DNA of 11,716 nt, taken from positions 1 to 11,716 of the forward strand of contig CAIWKW010000206.1 of assembly GCA_903913365.1 (NCBI GenBank), given 5' to 3'. Source of the DNA: Candidatus Doudnabacteria bacterium. Its GTDB lineage: Bacteria; Patescibacteriota; Doudnabacteria; UBA920. The notes below the pieces were generated by a model, which saw nothing but the letters and a program-made list of their open reading frames with translations, did not search any database and was not told the DNA's origin. This document shows positions 5,451-11,716 of this stretch, in pieces. A program made the position numbers and the translations under genes. Numbering within the stretch: the first letter of the stretch is position 1; every line of letters starts with the position of its first letter.

Positions 5451-6770
5451 CTAATAAGTCGCCGTAGCAATATAGGTAATAACATTTTGGTAAACACCCT
5501 GAGCCTGCGCAGCCGCAGTCCTTACGCGATAAATTACCCACCCTTCATCTCCGGTTGCCGGAGCGCCATTGCTCATTACTGTTACGGGCGAAGAGCTGGA
5601 AAAACCTGCGGAATTAAAAGTCCTTGCACTGTCATTATAATGAAACGATACCGGGTTATTGGTTTTATCTTGTAAGGAGTAACCAAAGCCGTTATTGGCG
5701 TTGTTTTCAGCTGGAGTTAGACCAAAATCTGTAATAACAGTACCATTGGTCTTTCTTAAACTTCCATCCGACTGGGCGGTAATTACATACCCGCTGTTAG
5801 AGTTTGTATCTATATGCAGATATTGGGCTACTGTACGGTTGGTGTTAACGGTTAGATTTCCAAACGGTACGCTAGTGGCTGTAGAGGCCGCATCTGTGGT
5901 AGTGCCGGCAACGCTGGTACTTTGAGCTACCGCATTTATGGTAAAGTTTAGGCTTGGGACAACTGTAGCGGTAACGGTTACGGATTCAATAACCGCATCC
6001 CTAATCTGAGTTGTATCAATAACGTTGGAACTGTTGTCGGTCTCATCAACCTGAATAAGATAAGTATCCGCCGTTCCTTGGGCCGCGCTTTTAACCGGAT
6101 TAAATAATCCGGAAGTGACACCCACAACGATAGTCTGTGCCGTACCGGAAGAAATTGTACCCGTAAAAGGAATAGTAAGAACAATATTTGACGATGGCGA
6201 AGAAGTACTGACAACACCCATGGTACCGGGGCTTAAAGAAAAGTTCGAGGTGGTGGCAATACCGGCAAACCCAAATCCGTTTAAGCCTGGGATGCCGTTA
6301 TTAGGACCACCGCTGGTGTCCCCTGGCATGGTTATAATAAATTTTCCGTTGGTTACGGTGGATCTTGGCACAATAATAAAGGTATGCTTGCTGTAGGATT
6401 TATAAAGAAGAATGCTTGCGGCAGTATAGCCATTTGCCACACCAACTGTAAGAGCCAGTTGAGTTGGACTCAAAACGGAAGCAACAATCTTTGTTTCTGT
6501 AGTAGCACAAGTATTGGTAACACAAAGAGTCACACTATCACCCGCCATGATACTGCCGGTGGAAGTTACAGGCACTGTTGTGTCGCCAATGTTGACCGTA
6601 CCGGTAATTGTGGTGTTGGCGCTGGGACGCGAGGTGGCAAGCGTATCTTTTACTGAGGTAAGGGATCCGGCATTAAGTTGTGCGGTTGGAAACAAAAGAA
6701 AAACCAAAAGCAAAATTAACAATAAAGTTTCGCTAAAACTTTTTCTTTTTTTTGAAATAATTTTGAGCAA
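5451..6770 (-). CDS. Secreted surface protein, start codon uncertain
   Basis: A protein of about 439 residues. The N-terminus is basic (KKRK at 7-10), then a hydrophobic stretch at about 15-29 and a likely signal peptidase site after A34. The mature part is rich in Thr, Ser, Val, Asn and Gly, with few charges and a predicted all-beta character; C83 and C88 may form a disulfide. The C-terminal region (about 310-439, NSGYVITAQSDG to VITYIATATY) resembles the repeated beta domains of surface proteins. There is no C-terminal membrane anchor or sortase motif. I recognise the SLTSVKDTL opening as a type seen in CPR genomes beside pilins, without known function. The only initiator is TTG at 6770, with no ribosome site and a stop five codons upstream. 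It is likely co-transcribed with the pilin gene and may be a minor pilus or cell-surface component. Confidence 0.75.
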   Translation of the reverse strand: MLKIISKKRKSFSETLLLILLLVFLLFPTAQLNAGSLTSVKDTLATSRPSANTTITGTVNIGDTTVPVTSTGSIMAGDSVTLCVTNTCATTETKIVASVLSPTQLALTVGVANGYTAASILLYKSYSKHTFIIVPRSTVTNGKFIITMPGDTSGGPNNGIPGLNGFGFAGIATTSNFSLSPGTMGVVSTSSPSSNIVLTIPFTGTISSGTAQTIVVGVTSGLFNPVKSAAQGTADTYLIQVDETDNSSNVIDTTQIRDAVIESVTVTATVVPSLNFTINAVAQSTSVAGTTTDAASTATSVPFGNLTVNTNRTVAQYLHIDTNSNSGYVITAQSDGSLRKTNGTVITDFGLTPAENNANNGFGYSLQDKTNNPVSFHYNDSARTFNSAGFSSSSPVTVMSNGAPATGDEGWVIYRVRTAAAQAQGVYQNVITYIATATY

Positions 6771-6822
6771 TTTTTTAAAAAATTATTTTATTTTTTTAAC
6801 CTTTGTATATAACCCAAATTAA

Positions 6823-6851
6823 ATTTTGTACGAAATTTTTTATAATTTCAA
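6823..6851 (-). promoter_or_regulatory. Possible promoter of the surface protein/pilin unit
   Basis: Minus strand: TTGAAA (6851-6846), 17-base spacer, CAAAAT (6828-6823). This matches the layout of the promoter before the 377-aa gene, but lies in very AT-rich sequence where such matches arise by chance. The leader would be about 46 bases. The rest of 6771-7066 shows no other gene; only the terminator at 7041-7063 stands out. Confidence 0.3.
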
Positions 6852-7029
6852 ACAAAACCACTACTTTATACTTTTCATACATTTTTCATAATTATATAGT
6901 TATTTAAATAATCTGGCAAATTCAAAAGATAAAACGCCTGTGAATAACCCAACCAAAACATAGCATGTCTCATATTGCGACTTCAAAATTAAATATTGAA
7001 ATTTGTGTTCAATGCCTTATGGATTGACT

Positions 7030-7063
7030 AAAAACACAGATTCTCTGAGCTTCACTCCGAGAA
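7030..7063 (-). terminator. Terminator after the DUF6629 gene
   Basis: On the minus strand TTCTC-G-GAG-TGAAG-CTC-A-GAGAA (7063-7041): a 5-bp stem, one mismatch, a 3-bp stem and a five-base loop. It is followed by TCTGTGTTTTT. It starts four bases after the stop codon of the membrane protein gene. Confidence 0.6.
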
Positions 7064-7066
7064 CCT

Positions 7067-7696
7067 TTATTTTAATCTCGGCAAATCTGAGTTATATATG
7101 TAAACAAAAAATATCGAGCTAACAACTGCCGCAAAAAAACACCACACAGAAGCAAAAGTTAAAAAGAAGAAAAGCCAAGAAATGAATGCCATTATAAATG
7201 CCACCACGCCAAACCATCTAAAACCTTTGTGACTGGAAATTAATAGCGATCCGAATATTGCCGAAAGATACACCAAAAGCACGGGATGTGCGAGAGGAAA
7301 ATTTGAAAAACTGTAACTGATGCATGCATTAATTTTACTTATGGCTACGGCCTGGGTAATTAGCAGCCATGAAAAATAAACTGCAACAATAAAGCCCAAA
7401 AACATAAACCATCTAAGCAGATTTCTCCTTTTTTTATCCAATAACCAAACAAAAGTTGGTACATATATGGGCCATAGAATAAAGGCAAAAGACAGGAAAA
7501 TGTAACCGGCAACCGGCGATGTTGTGCCTGAATTTAAATGCTCCCATTGAAAGCCCTCGCTAATTTGCTGAACGCCGAACAAAAGCGGAATTGCGGCCAG
7601 TACTTTATCTTCTTTTTTGGCTACAACCAAAGAAGCTACCCCAAGAGCGACAAGTCCTCCGCCTGCAATAAAACTGGCTGATGCTGAAAAGCACAT
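7067..7696 (-). CDS. DUF6629-type multi-pass membrane protein
   Basis: A 209-residue integral membrane protein with about seven hydrophobic segments. The opening MCFSASASFIAGGGLVALG, with a Cys at position 2, and the early motif PLLFGVQQISEGFQW (about 37-51) match what I know of the DUF6629 family, whose role is unknown. Conserved-looking polar residues inside the membrane part are Q42, Q43, E46 and W50. The ATG at 7696 has no ribosome site. The gene follows the SOUL protein after 61 bases with no clear terminator between, so it is probably the second gene of that unit. It has its own terminator. Family assignment is from motif memory; no substrate or partner can be named. Confidence 0.75.
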   Translation of the reverse strand: MCFSASASFIAGGGLVALGVASLVVAKKEDKVLAAIPLLFGVQQISEGFQWEHLNSGTTSPVAGYIFLSFAFILWPIYVPTFVWLLDKKRRNLLRWFMFLGFIVAVYFSWLLITQAVAISKINACISYSFSNFPLAHPVLLVYLSAIFGSLLISSHKGFRWFGVVAFIMAFISWLFFFLTFASVWCFFAAVVSSIFFVYIYNSDLPRLK

Positions 7697-7757
7697 AACC
7701 GTATTGAAAATAATAATCGACTGTTGGTTCTATATTGCTATTTTTATCTATCCCCTA

Positions 7758-8441
7758 CTATTTTACTTCAGCCAACACTTCATTTCTGTTCATCCACGGG
7801 GCACTAAAAGGAGCATTATAGCGGGCAATTTCCGGGCCGGAAATTATTACCACACCATCTTTTTTCAAATAATCCAAGAGTTCCTGTTTTTTTTGCTCTA
7901 CCCGGCTTGCCGTGGCATACCATGAAAATTTTAAGACAGCTCGCTTTTTCTCGGGCACAGCCACAATTTTGACTTTAGGGCTATTTGGCACGGGCAAAGT
8001 ATCCAAAGTGTATTTTGAAGGCATAATAAATGAAATTACCCGAACTTTGTCGTCTGTTGTACTGGTTTGAATAACCGGAGCGGTCATGGAAATTTTTTCG
8101 TTTTCTTTTTTGACAATGCTAACCGGCGCTGTCATCTCAATAGGCTCAGGATACAGCAGGCGATTTGCGGCTAAAGGGTTGGCCATTCCCAAATTGGCTT
8201 TTTTTAAATTGTTGCCAAAAATATAGTCGGCCAAAATTCTAAATCCCTGATTGCTGGCTTGGTTATAATTCCCCATTATTTCCGTTTGGGCTGCCAAATA
8301 GGCCGGGTATTGCCGAATTTCATAATTATTTTTTTGCCCAAGTAAAGAATATTTGGACACCTCAATAGAGCGTTCAAAATAATAGCTAAAAGCCGACCAC
8401 AGAAATGCGATTGCGATTAAAATTAGCAGAAGTATATACAT
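7758..8441 (-). CDS. SOUL family heme-binding protein, N-terminally anchored
   Basis: A 227-residue protein with one N-terminal membrane helix (about 2-20) and a SOUL domain from about 38 on. Family motifs visible: YEIRQYP (40-46), IEMTAPV (101-107) and ISMTAPV (117-123), and the C-terminal YNAPFSAPWMNRNEV (208-222). SOUL/HBP22 proteins bind heme or other tetrapyrroles and are known in plants, animals and many bacteria; the bacterial role is not settled. The helix could be an anchor or an uncleaved signal, putting the domain outside. No His is present in the first hundred residues, so heme binding, if any, would not use an N-terminal His as in mammalian HBP22. It is followed by the DUF6629 gene. 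The ATG at 8441 lacks a ribosome site. Confidence 0.9.
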   Translation of the reverse strand: MYILLLILIAIAFLWSAFSYYFERSIEVSKYSLLGQKNNYEIRQYPAYLAAQTEIMGNYNQASNQGFRILADYIFGNNLKKANLGMANPLAANRLLYPEPIEMTAPVSIVKKENEKISMTAPVIQTSTTDDKVRVISFIMPSKYTLDTLPVPNSPKVKIVAVPEKKRAVLKFSWYATASRVEQKKQELLDYLKKDGVVIISGPEIARYNAPFSAPWMNRNEVLAEVK

Positions 8442-8567
8442 AATTTATGTTATTTGATTTAATCTTTAGATTTACGCTATTTGCTTGCGACTTTAGACAC
8501 GGACCAAGTCTTAAGCTGCTAACAAAAGGTACAAATCCTGCAATAATTTATAACTTCGCATACTCCT

Positions 8568-8609
8568 GAGGCAAAAAACTACAATCTCTAGTTTGTAATT
8601 TTTTGCCTC
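8568..8609 (-). terminator. Strong hairpin after the FAS1 gene
   Basis: GAGGCAAAAAA (8568-8578) pairs perfectly with TTTTTTGCCTC (8599-8609); inside, after one mismatch, TACAA (8580-8584) pairs with TTGTA (8593-8597). The total is 16 bp with an eight-base loop. It begins 10 bases after the FAS1 stop. The A and U tracts are part of the stem, so it should work in both directions. The 126 bases from here to the SOUL start hold no feature I can support. Confidence 0.75.
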
Positions 8610-8619
8610 GAAAAAGAAA

Positions 8620-9063
8620 TTACTTTGGCATGAGTACGGTGTCAATTACGTGAATTACGCCATTGGTGCATTCAATGTCTTTTTGTAAAATTTTGGCATT
8701 GTTAATTAACATCATACCGTCTTTTTCGGTAATGGCAATATCCGTCCCCTGTTCGGTCTTTTCGGCTGACTCGTCATTTAAATCCTTAGCCATTAATTTT
8801 TCGGCTACAACATGATAGGTAAGGACAGAGGCCAACTTTACTTTGTCTTTAAGCAAACCGTCCAAGGCCCCTGCCGGAAGCTTACCAAATGCTTCGTCAT
8901 TCGGAGCAAAGACTGTAAATGGCCCATGGCTGTTAAGAGTATTTTCCAGTCCTGCGGCTTTAACCGCGGCAAGTAATGTTTTAAATGTTTCTGCTTCCAA
9001 AGCTGTTTGCAGGATGTTCTTTTCGGAAGGCGCTGTTCCGCCTTTTTCATCAGCATTATTCAT
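8620..9063 (-). CDS. Fasciclin (FAS1) domain protein without signal peptide
   Basis: A 147-residue single FAS1 domain. The first conserved motif is GPFTVFAPNDEAF (47-59), then LPAGALDGLL, the middle LTYHVV (81-86), and the second motif NGVIHVIDTVLMP (134-146) ends the protein. FAS1 domains are usually secreted or lipid-anchored adhesion modules. Here no signal peptide is present, and an in-frame TGA five codons upstream of the ATG rules out a longer start, so the protein should be cytoplasmic unless exported by another route. It is the second gene after DUF378, 34 bases downstream. It has no ribosome site, so its translation may depend on the gene before it. Domain call is firm; function is unknown. 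Confidence 0.92.
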   Translation of the reverse strand: MNNADEKGGTAPSEKNILQTALEAETFKTLLAAVKAAGLENTLNSHGPFTVFAPNDEAFGKLPAGALDGLLKDKVKLASVLTYHVVAEKLMAKDLNDESAEKTEQGTDIAITEKDGMMLINNAKILQKDIECTNGVIHVIDTVLMPK

Positions 9064-9097
9064 AATGTTTATATTTCAATTATTTGATAATCTGGTT

Positions 9098-9304
9098 TTA
9101 CTTTTTTGATAAATTTGTGGCAATCGCCAAAACATATATCGCGGCCACGCCTACGAGACCATAGACGATGCGAGATACGCTGGACATATCGCCAAATAAG
9201 GCAGCTACTAAATCGTACTTAAAAAAACCTATTAAACCCCAGTTAAGTCCCCCGACAACAACTAATACAAAAGCTATCCAATCTGCAATGTTAAGTTTGT
9301 TCAT
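9098..9304 (-). CDS. DUF378 small membrane protein
   Basis: A 68-residue protein with two membrane helices (about 8-28 and 43-62). The family motif VVVGGLNWGLIGFF (15-28) is exact, followed by DLVAALFGD and the second helix IVYGLVGVAAIYVLA. DUF378 (B. subtilis YuzA type) is a widespread two-helix family of unknown function. The ATG at 9304 is supported by AAAGGAA about nine bases upstream. It is first in a two-gene unit with the FAS1 protein. Confidence 0.9.
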   Translation of the reverse strand: MNKLNIADWIAFVLVVVGGLNWGLIGFFKYDLVAALFGDMSSVSRIVYGLVGVAAIYVLAIATNLSKK

Positions 9305-9670
9305 AAAATTATTCCTTTCTATTAATATTCTTTCTGTGTTCGACCTTTGCTTTTATTAACTCCTATTTTCTACAGCCTTTCGACTGAATCAAAAATAAAT
9401 TTAAATCCAACAAACGTTTTGTAATTTCAAAAAATTCTTTTGCTTAGTTTATTAAGCATAGGCTCTATTACTGTTTCTGTATACGGCAAAAAGGTGTATT
9501 ACAACATTAAGACCCTAGTTAAGCCTGAATATAAACTTAGCTTCTAAGTTAAAGACTTATTTAACTGTTTAATTGAGATATTACCCCTAAAATACCGGGC
9601 AAACAAACATTAAGTGCTACGGCCATATCTTTTATATAAAATATAGAGTAAGCTTAAAGTGCTGCCTTAA
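9305..9670. other. Divergent intergenic region (366 bases) with paired hairpins
   Basis: This separates the minus-strand DUF378 unit from the plus-strand PH-domain gene, so it should carry promoters for both. I found no convincing -35/-10 pair for either; TATATAAAATATAG near 9632 is a possible -10 region for the plus-strand gene. Two adjacent inverted repeats stand out: AACTTAG-CTT-CTAAGTT (9534-9550) and GTTAAA-GACTTA-TTTAAC (9548-9565), sharing three bases. No small coding frame is credible. Confidence 0.5.
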
Positions 9671-10249
9671 TTGAAAATTAGAATAAATTTACTACACAAC
9701 CCCGTGGAAACGTTAGAAGACAACTCAAAAGATAATGTCCATATAATGCACAAAAGCCTTACGGTACTTTTGCTTAAAGGCCTTATTGCTTGGCTGATGA
9801 TTGCCGTTATTTACCTGATCGGAGGAGTTTTTATTTCCGGCACTAATTCGTTATCCGGACAGAATACTGCCATCCTTCAGGCTGTGAACGCATTCTGGCC
9901 CAGCGTTACGGTTTCTATAATTGTATTGTTTCTTTACGGTGCGTTAATTTTGTATATTACTTTGGACTGGATAATGAATTATTATATTTTAGACAGCAAA
10001 GTTTTGGTGACAAAACATGGCATAATTTTTACAAAGGAAATCGGCTACGATTTGGGCGGTCTTGAGTCCATGGAAGTTACCCAAGGACTATTCGGACAGC
10101 TATTTAACTTTGGTACGCTGGTGCTCACCAATCCCCTTTTAGACAAGAAACTAAAGCTGCGCTATATACCGGACCCATATACCGAAGCCCAATTCATTCA
10201 CCGTATGCACCCGAATCCTGATATTTTACATTTTTTGCCAAAAAAATAA
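9671..10249 (+). CDS. PH-domain (bPH2/DUF304-like) membrane protein
   Basis: A membrane protein of up to 192 residues and the only plus-strand gene. Two hydrophobic segments (about 31-55 and 79-102) form a hairpin, then a bacterial PH domain follows: NYYILDSKVLVTKHGIIFTK (103-122), YDLGGLESMEVTQGLFGQLF (126-145) and FGTLVLTNP, matching the bPH2 pattern of a strand, an I..V..QG-FG.G turn and a strand. Such proteins are common in bacteria and their role is not known. An in-frame TAA directly precedes the TTG at 9671, so the start is this TTG, GTG at 9704 or ATG at 9746; none has a ribosome site. I prefer an upstream start because residues before M26 fit the usual acidic lead into the first helix. 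A strong terminator follows. Confidence 0.75.
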   Translation: MKIRINLLHNPVETLEDNSKDNVHIMHKSLTVLLLKGLIAWLMIAVIYLIGGVFISGTNSLSGQNTAILQAVNAFWPSVTVSIIVLFLYGALILYITLDWIMNYYILDSKVLVTKHGIIFTKEIGYDLGGLESMEVTQGLFGQLFNFGTLVLTNPLLDKKLKLRYIPDPYTEAQFIHRMHPNPDILHFLPKK

Positions 10250-10287
10250 CTCAAAGAGCTTACTTGCCACTTTTGTAAACCCATTAA

Positions 10288-10315
10288 AAAATACCCTGTG
10301 ATTACAGGGTATTTT
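10288..10315 (+). terminator. Intrinsic terminator after the PH-domain gene
   Basis: Perfect 12-bp stem AAAATACCCTGT (10288-10299) and its complement (10304-10315) with loop GATT. It ends in a T run and lies 38 bases after the stop. A preceding A run also makes it usable from the minus strand. Its arms resemble those of the hairpin at 4841-4870. Confidence 0.85.
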
Positions 10316-10341
10316 AAAATATCGATTAACGTTTTGCCCAC

Positions 10342-10374
10342 CCTACGACTCGCCACCCTGCGGGTGACTCGCTC
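10342..10374. repeat. Intergenic element, copy 2 (CTCGCC / hairpin / GACTCGCTC)
   Basis: Plus strand: CCTACGACTCGCC (10342-10354), hairpin CACCC-TGC-GGGTG (10354-10366), GACTCGCTC (10366-10374). The outer CCACCCT (10338-10344) and AGGATGG (10375-10381) can also pair with one mismatch. A separate hairpin CCAAGC-TAAC-GCTTGG follows (10383-10398). The flanks match copy 1 at 4792-4828. The complement, ATCCTGAGCGAGTC...CGTAGGGTGG, recalls a CCTGAGCGAAGTCGAAGG-type repeat I have seen in many metagenomic genomes; this is from memory. Confidence 0.55.
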
Positions 10375-10623
10375 AGGATGGTCCAAGCTAACGCTTGGCC
10401 CACTGTGGCGTAATTTAAGCGTGTTTAAGTCCAATAAATTCTGCAAAACCTACCATCTAGAAAACTTCTGTTCATATCAACTTACAAATTTTCAAAATAC
10501 TTTTATAGATACATTTTAACACAAAATTTAAACTCAAACAACGCCTCCAAATCTATTTACCAGTATTACACAGATTAGAACTGTTAAAAACATGACTTGG
10601 CGTAATTATTTAATTTTTTAAAA

Positions 10624-11694
10624 TCACTGAGACTCTTGATGAACGGTTTTTTCGAAAGCCTTGAGTTTATCCAACTCTCCTTTGAGATAAAAATTGTCTG
10701 GATCAATTTCTATGGCTTTTCGGTAAGCATCCGCGGCTTCTCTATACATTTTTTTATTTTTGTAAGCTCTTGCTATTCCCTGGTAGACATCGGCGTCGTG
10801 TGGAGATTTTAGTTTGGCCAATTCAAGAATCTCGATAGCTTCATCATTCCTGCCGCTATTTCCTAACACAAAACCGGTGCTAATTAACTCTTGTTGTTCC
10901 AGCCCTATATTTGGTGCAAGAAGAGTCATAGTTAAATCCTTCCAGTATTCTTTTTTTACTTTAAACTTTAAACCTTCCTTTCCGGGTCTTTTGGCAAAAG
11001 CAGCTATGTCGCTTGGGGCAGAACCCTCAATCTTTTCAGCCGTTAGTTCTTCGTTTGCTAGCTCCGGCCTTTCCAGGCCGTCTTGCATGTCTTGCCATAA
11101 AACTCTGGCATCGCTGGTTACAACAACTAACAACACATGATTGCCAATATGGCCGGCCAAATAGTTTATGCCTGCTTCATCAAGCAGGGCACCACCCAAT
11201 GTTGAAGCTCCAACACAGTTCATTTTTTTCTTGCTCAAAATCTCGGCAATATGACACGTTTCCATGTCATATGGATATTCACTAATTGCATGCTGAATAG
11301 CACGAGCTGTTTCCACTTCTCTTTCAGCAAGAGCCTCAACGTCGCCTTTTCTTCTTAAAGAATCAAGCTCGGCTTTTAAATTTGGCAGACCTAGTTTATC
11401 TATAAGTCTTACTTCGTCATTATTAGGATCACGTAATTCTGTCATCAATCTTTTTTGCCCTTCGCAAAATGCAGTGTCATAAATTTTTTCCTTTTCTGTA
11501 GGAATAATCTCTTCTGATATATTTATGCCTGTGTCCACGCCATTCAACTTGCACCACTCATCGAAACTTGATTGCACAGCGGATTTAGGAGCGTCTTTAA
11601 ACTCCCCCGAAACAGCAATTTTTGATGGCTGTTCGGGAGCTTTCCATTCAGCTTGTTGCCTTCTTAACTCTTCATTTTCATCAGTGAATGACAT
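10624..11694 (-). CDS. Transglutaminase-like protein with C-terminal TPRs
   Basis: A 356-residue soluble protein with no signal peptide or membrane segment. Residues 1-70 are charged and probably disordered. A helical region (about 75-140) precedes a likely papain/transglutaminase-like core: C160 in MNCVGAS at a helix start, H186 in GNHVLLVV at a strand start, and D202 in LWQDMQDG, in the order and spacing of a Cys-His-Asp triad. Two TPR units end the protein: about 270-303 and 304-337 (AYKNKKMYREAADAYRKAIEI is canonical). A similar core-plus-TPR order is found in SirB1-like proteins, which are not certain to be enzymes. It could be a cytoplasmic cysteine protease or an inactive binding domain. 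The ATG at 11694 has no ribosome site, and its promoter would lie near or beyond the window edge. The TPR call is firm; the core is an inference. Confidence 0.75.
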   Translation of the reverse strand: MSFTDENEELRRQQAEWKAPEQPSKIAVSGEFKDAPKSAVQSSFDEWCKLNGVDTGINISEEIIPTEKEKIYDTAFCEGQKRLMTELRDPNNDEVRLIDKLGLPNLKAELDSLRRKGDVEALAEREVETARAIQHAISEYPYDMETCHIAEILSKKKMNCVGASTLGGALLDEAGINYLAGHIGNHVLLVVVTSDARVLWQDMQDGLERPELANEELTAEKIEGSAPSDIAAFAKRPGKEGLKFKVKKEYWKDLTMTLLAPNIGLEQQELISTGFVLGNSGRNDEAIEILELAKLKSPHDADVYQGIARAYKNKKMYREAADAYRKAIEIDPDNFYLKGELDKLKAFEKTVHQESQ

Positions 11695-11716
11695 AAAATA
11701 TTTCTGTAAATAATAA

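Larger units (their letters stand above)
10250..10623. other. Convergent intergenic region (374 bases)
   Basis: This lies between the 3' ends of the PH-domain gene (plus) and the TPR gene (minus). The first 150 bases hold the terminator and the repeat element described separately. From about 10421 to 10623 the sequence is AT-rich and I see no gene, strong hairpin or repeat; in particular no clear terminator for the minus-strand TPR gene. Confidence 0.6.

Noticed and set aside
5695..6656. Plus-strand and alternative-frame open stretches within the surface protein gene
   Set aside because: They are by-products of the Thr/Val/Gly-rich codons of the secreted protein, with no start signals.
8838..9056. 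Second minus-strand frame inside the FAS1 gene
   Set aside because: It overlaps a convincing FAS1 domain and lacks any recognisable pattern.
10198..10519. Open frames on both strands across the region after the PH-domain gene
   Set aside because: They cross the terminator stem and the CTCGCC/GACTCGCTC repeat; their residues come from repeats and show no protein-like pattern.
1..11716. tRNA, rRNA, CRISPR array, insertion sequence or prophage genes
   Set aside because: No cloverleaf or conserved rRNA segment, no spaced direct repeats, and no transposase, integrase or terminal inverted repeat pair were seen on either strand.

Overview
The window looks like a piece of a small, AT-rich bacterial genome of the Patescibacteria/CPR type, probably Parcubacteria-like. 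The pointers are a short type IV pilin-like protein whose C-terminal tail resembles those I know from this group, a secreted protein starting SLTSVKDTL of a kind I associate with the same genomes, many genes without a clear Shine-Dalgarno sequence, and several start codons other than ATG. TGA serves as a stop for the histidine kinase and the TPR protein, which argues against the recoded Gracilibacteria/Absconditabacteria. The lineage is an inference from style; no marker gene is present.

Layout: all genes but one are on the minus strand. From the right end: a transglutaminase-like plus TPR protein (10624-11694); a structured intergenic stretch (10288-10410); the only plus-strand gene, a PH-domain membrane protein (9671-10249); a two-gene unit of a DUF378 membrane protein and a soluble fasciclin (FAS1) protein (9304 to 8620) closed by a strong hairpin; a two-gene unit of an anchored SOUL heme-binding protein and a DUF6629 membrane protein (8441 to 7067); a secreted surface protein and a pilin (6770 to 4891); a hairpin-packed intergenic block (4664-4870) with a perfect 32-base palindrome; a histidine kinase and OmpR-type regulator (4624 to 2782) with a terminator; an unrecognised 377-residue protein (2525 to 1392) of higher GC; a 73-residue unknown; and a SIMPL-domain protein (943 to 122) with a terminator.

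Working together: the window is a run of short, independent units for the cell envelope and sensing. The kinase/regulator pair and the surface protein/pilin pair are clear functional pairs. SOUL/DUF6629 and DUF378/FAS1 look co-transcribed, but their joint roles are unknown. No mobile element, CRISPR array, tRNA or rRNA was seen.

The most unusual signals are not protein-coding. One is the leader of the 377-residue gene: a good promoter, two small hairpins, a full AGGAGG and a GTG start, all within about 90 bases. The other is a pair of related intergenic elements (4792-4828 and 10342-10374) that share flanks but carry different central hairpins, each close to an AAAATACC...GGTATTTT stem.
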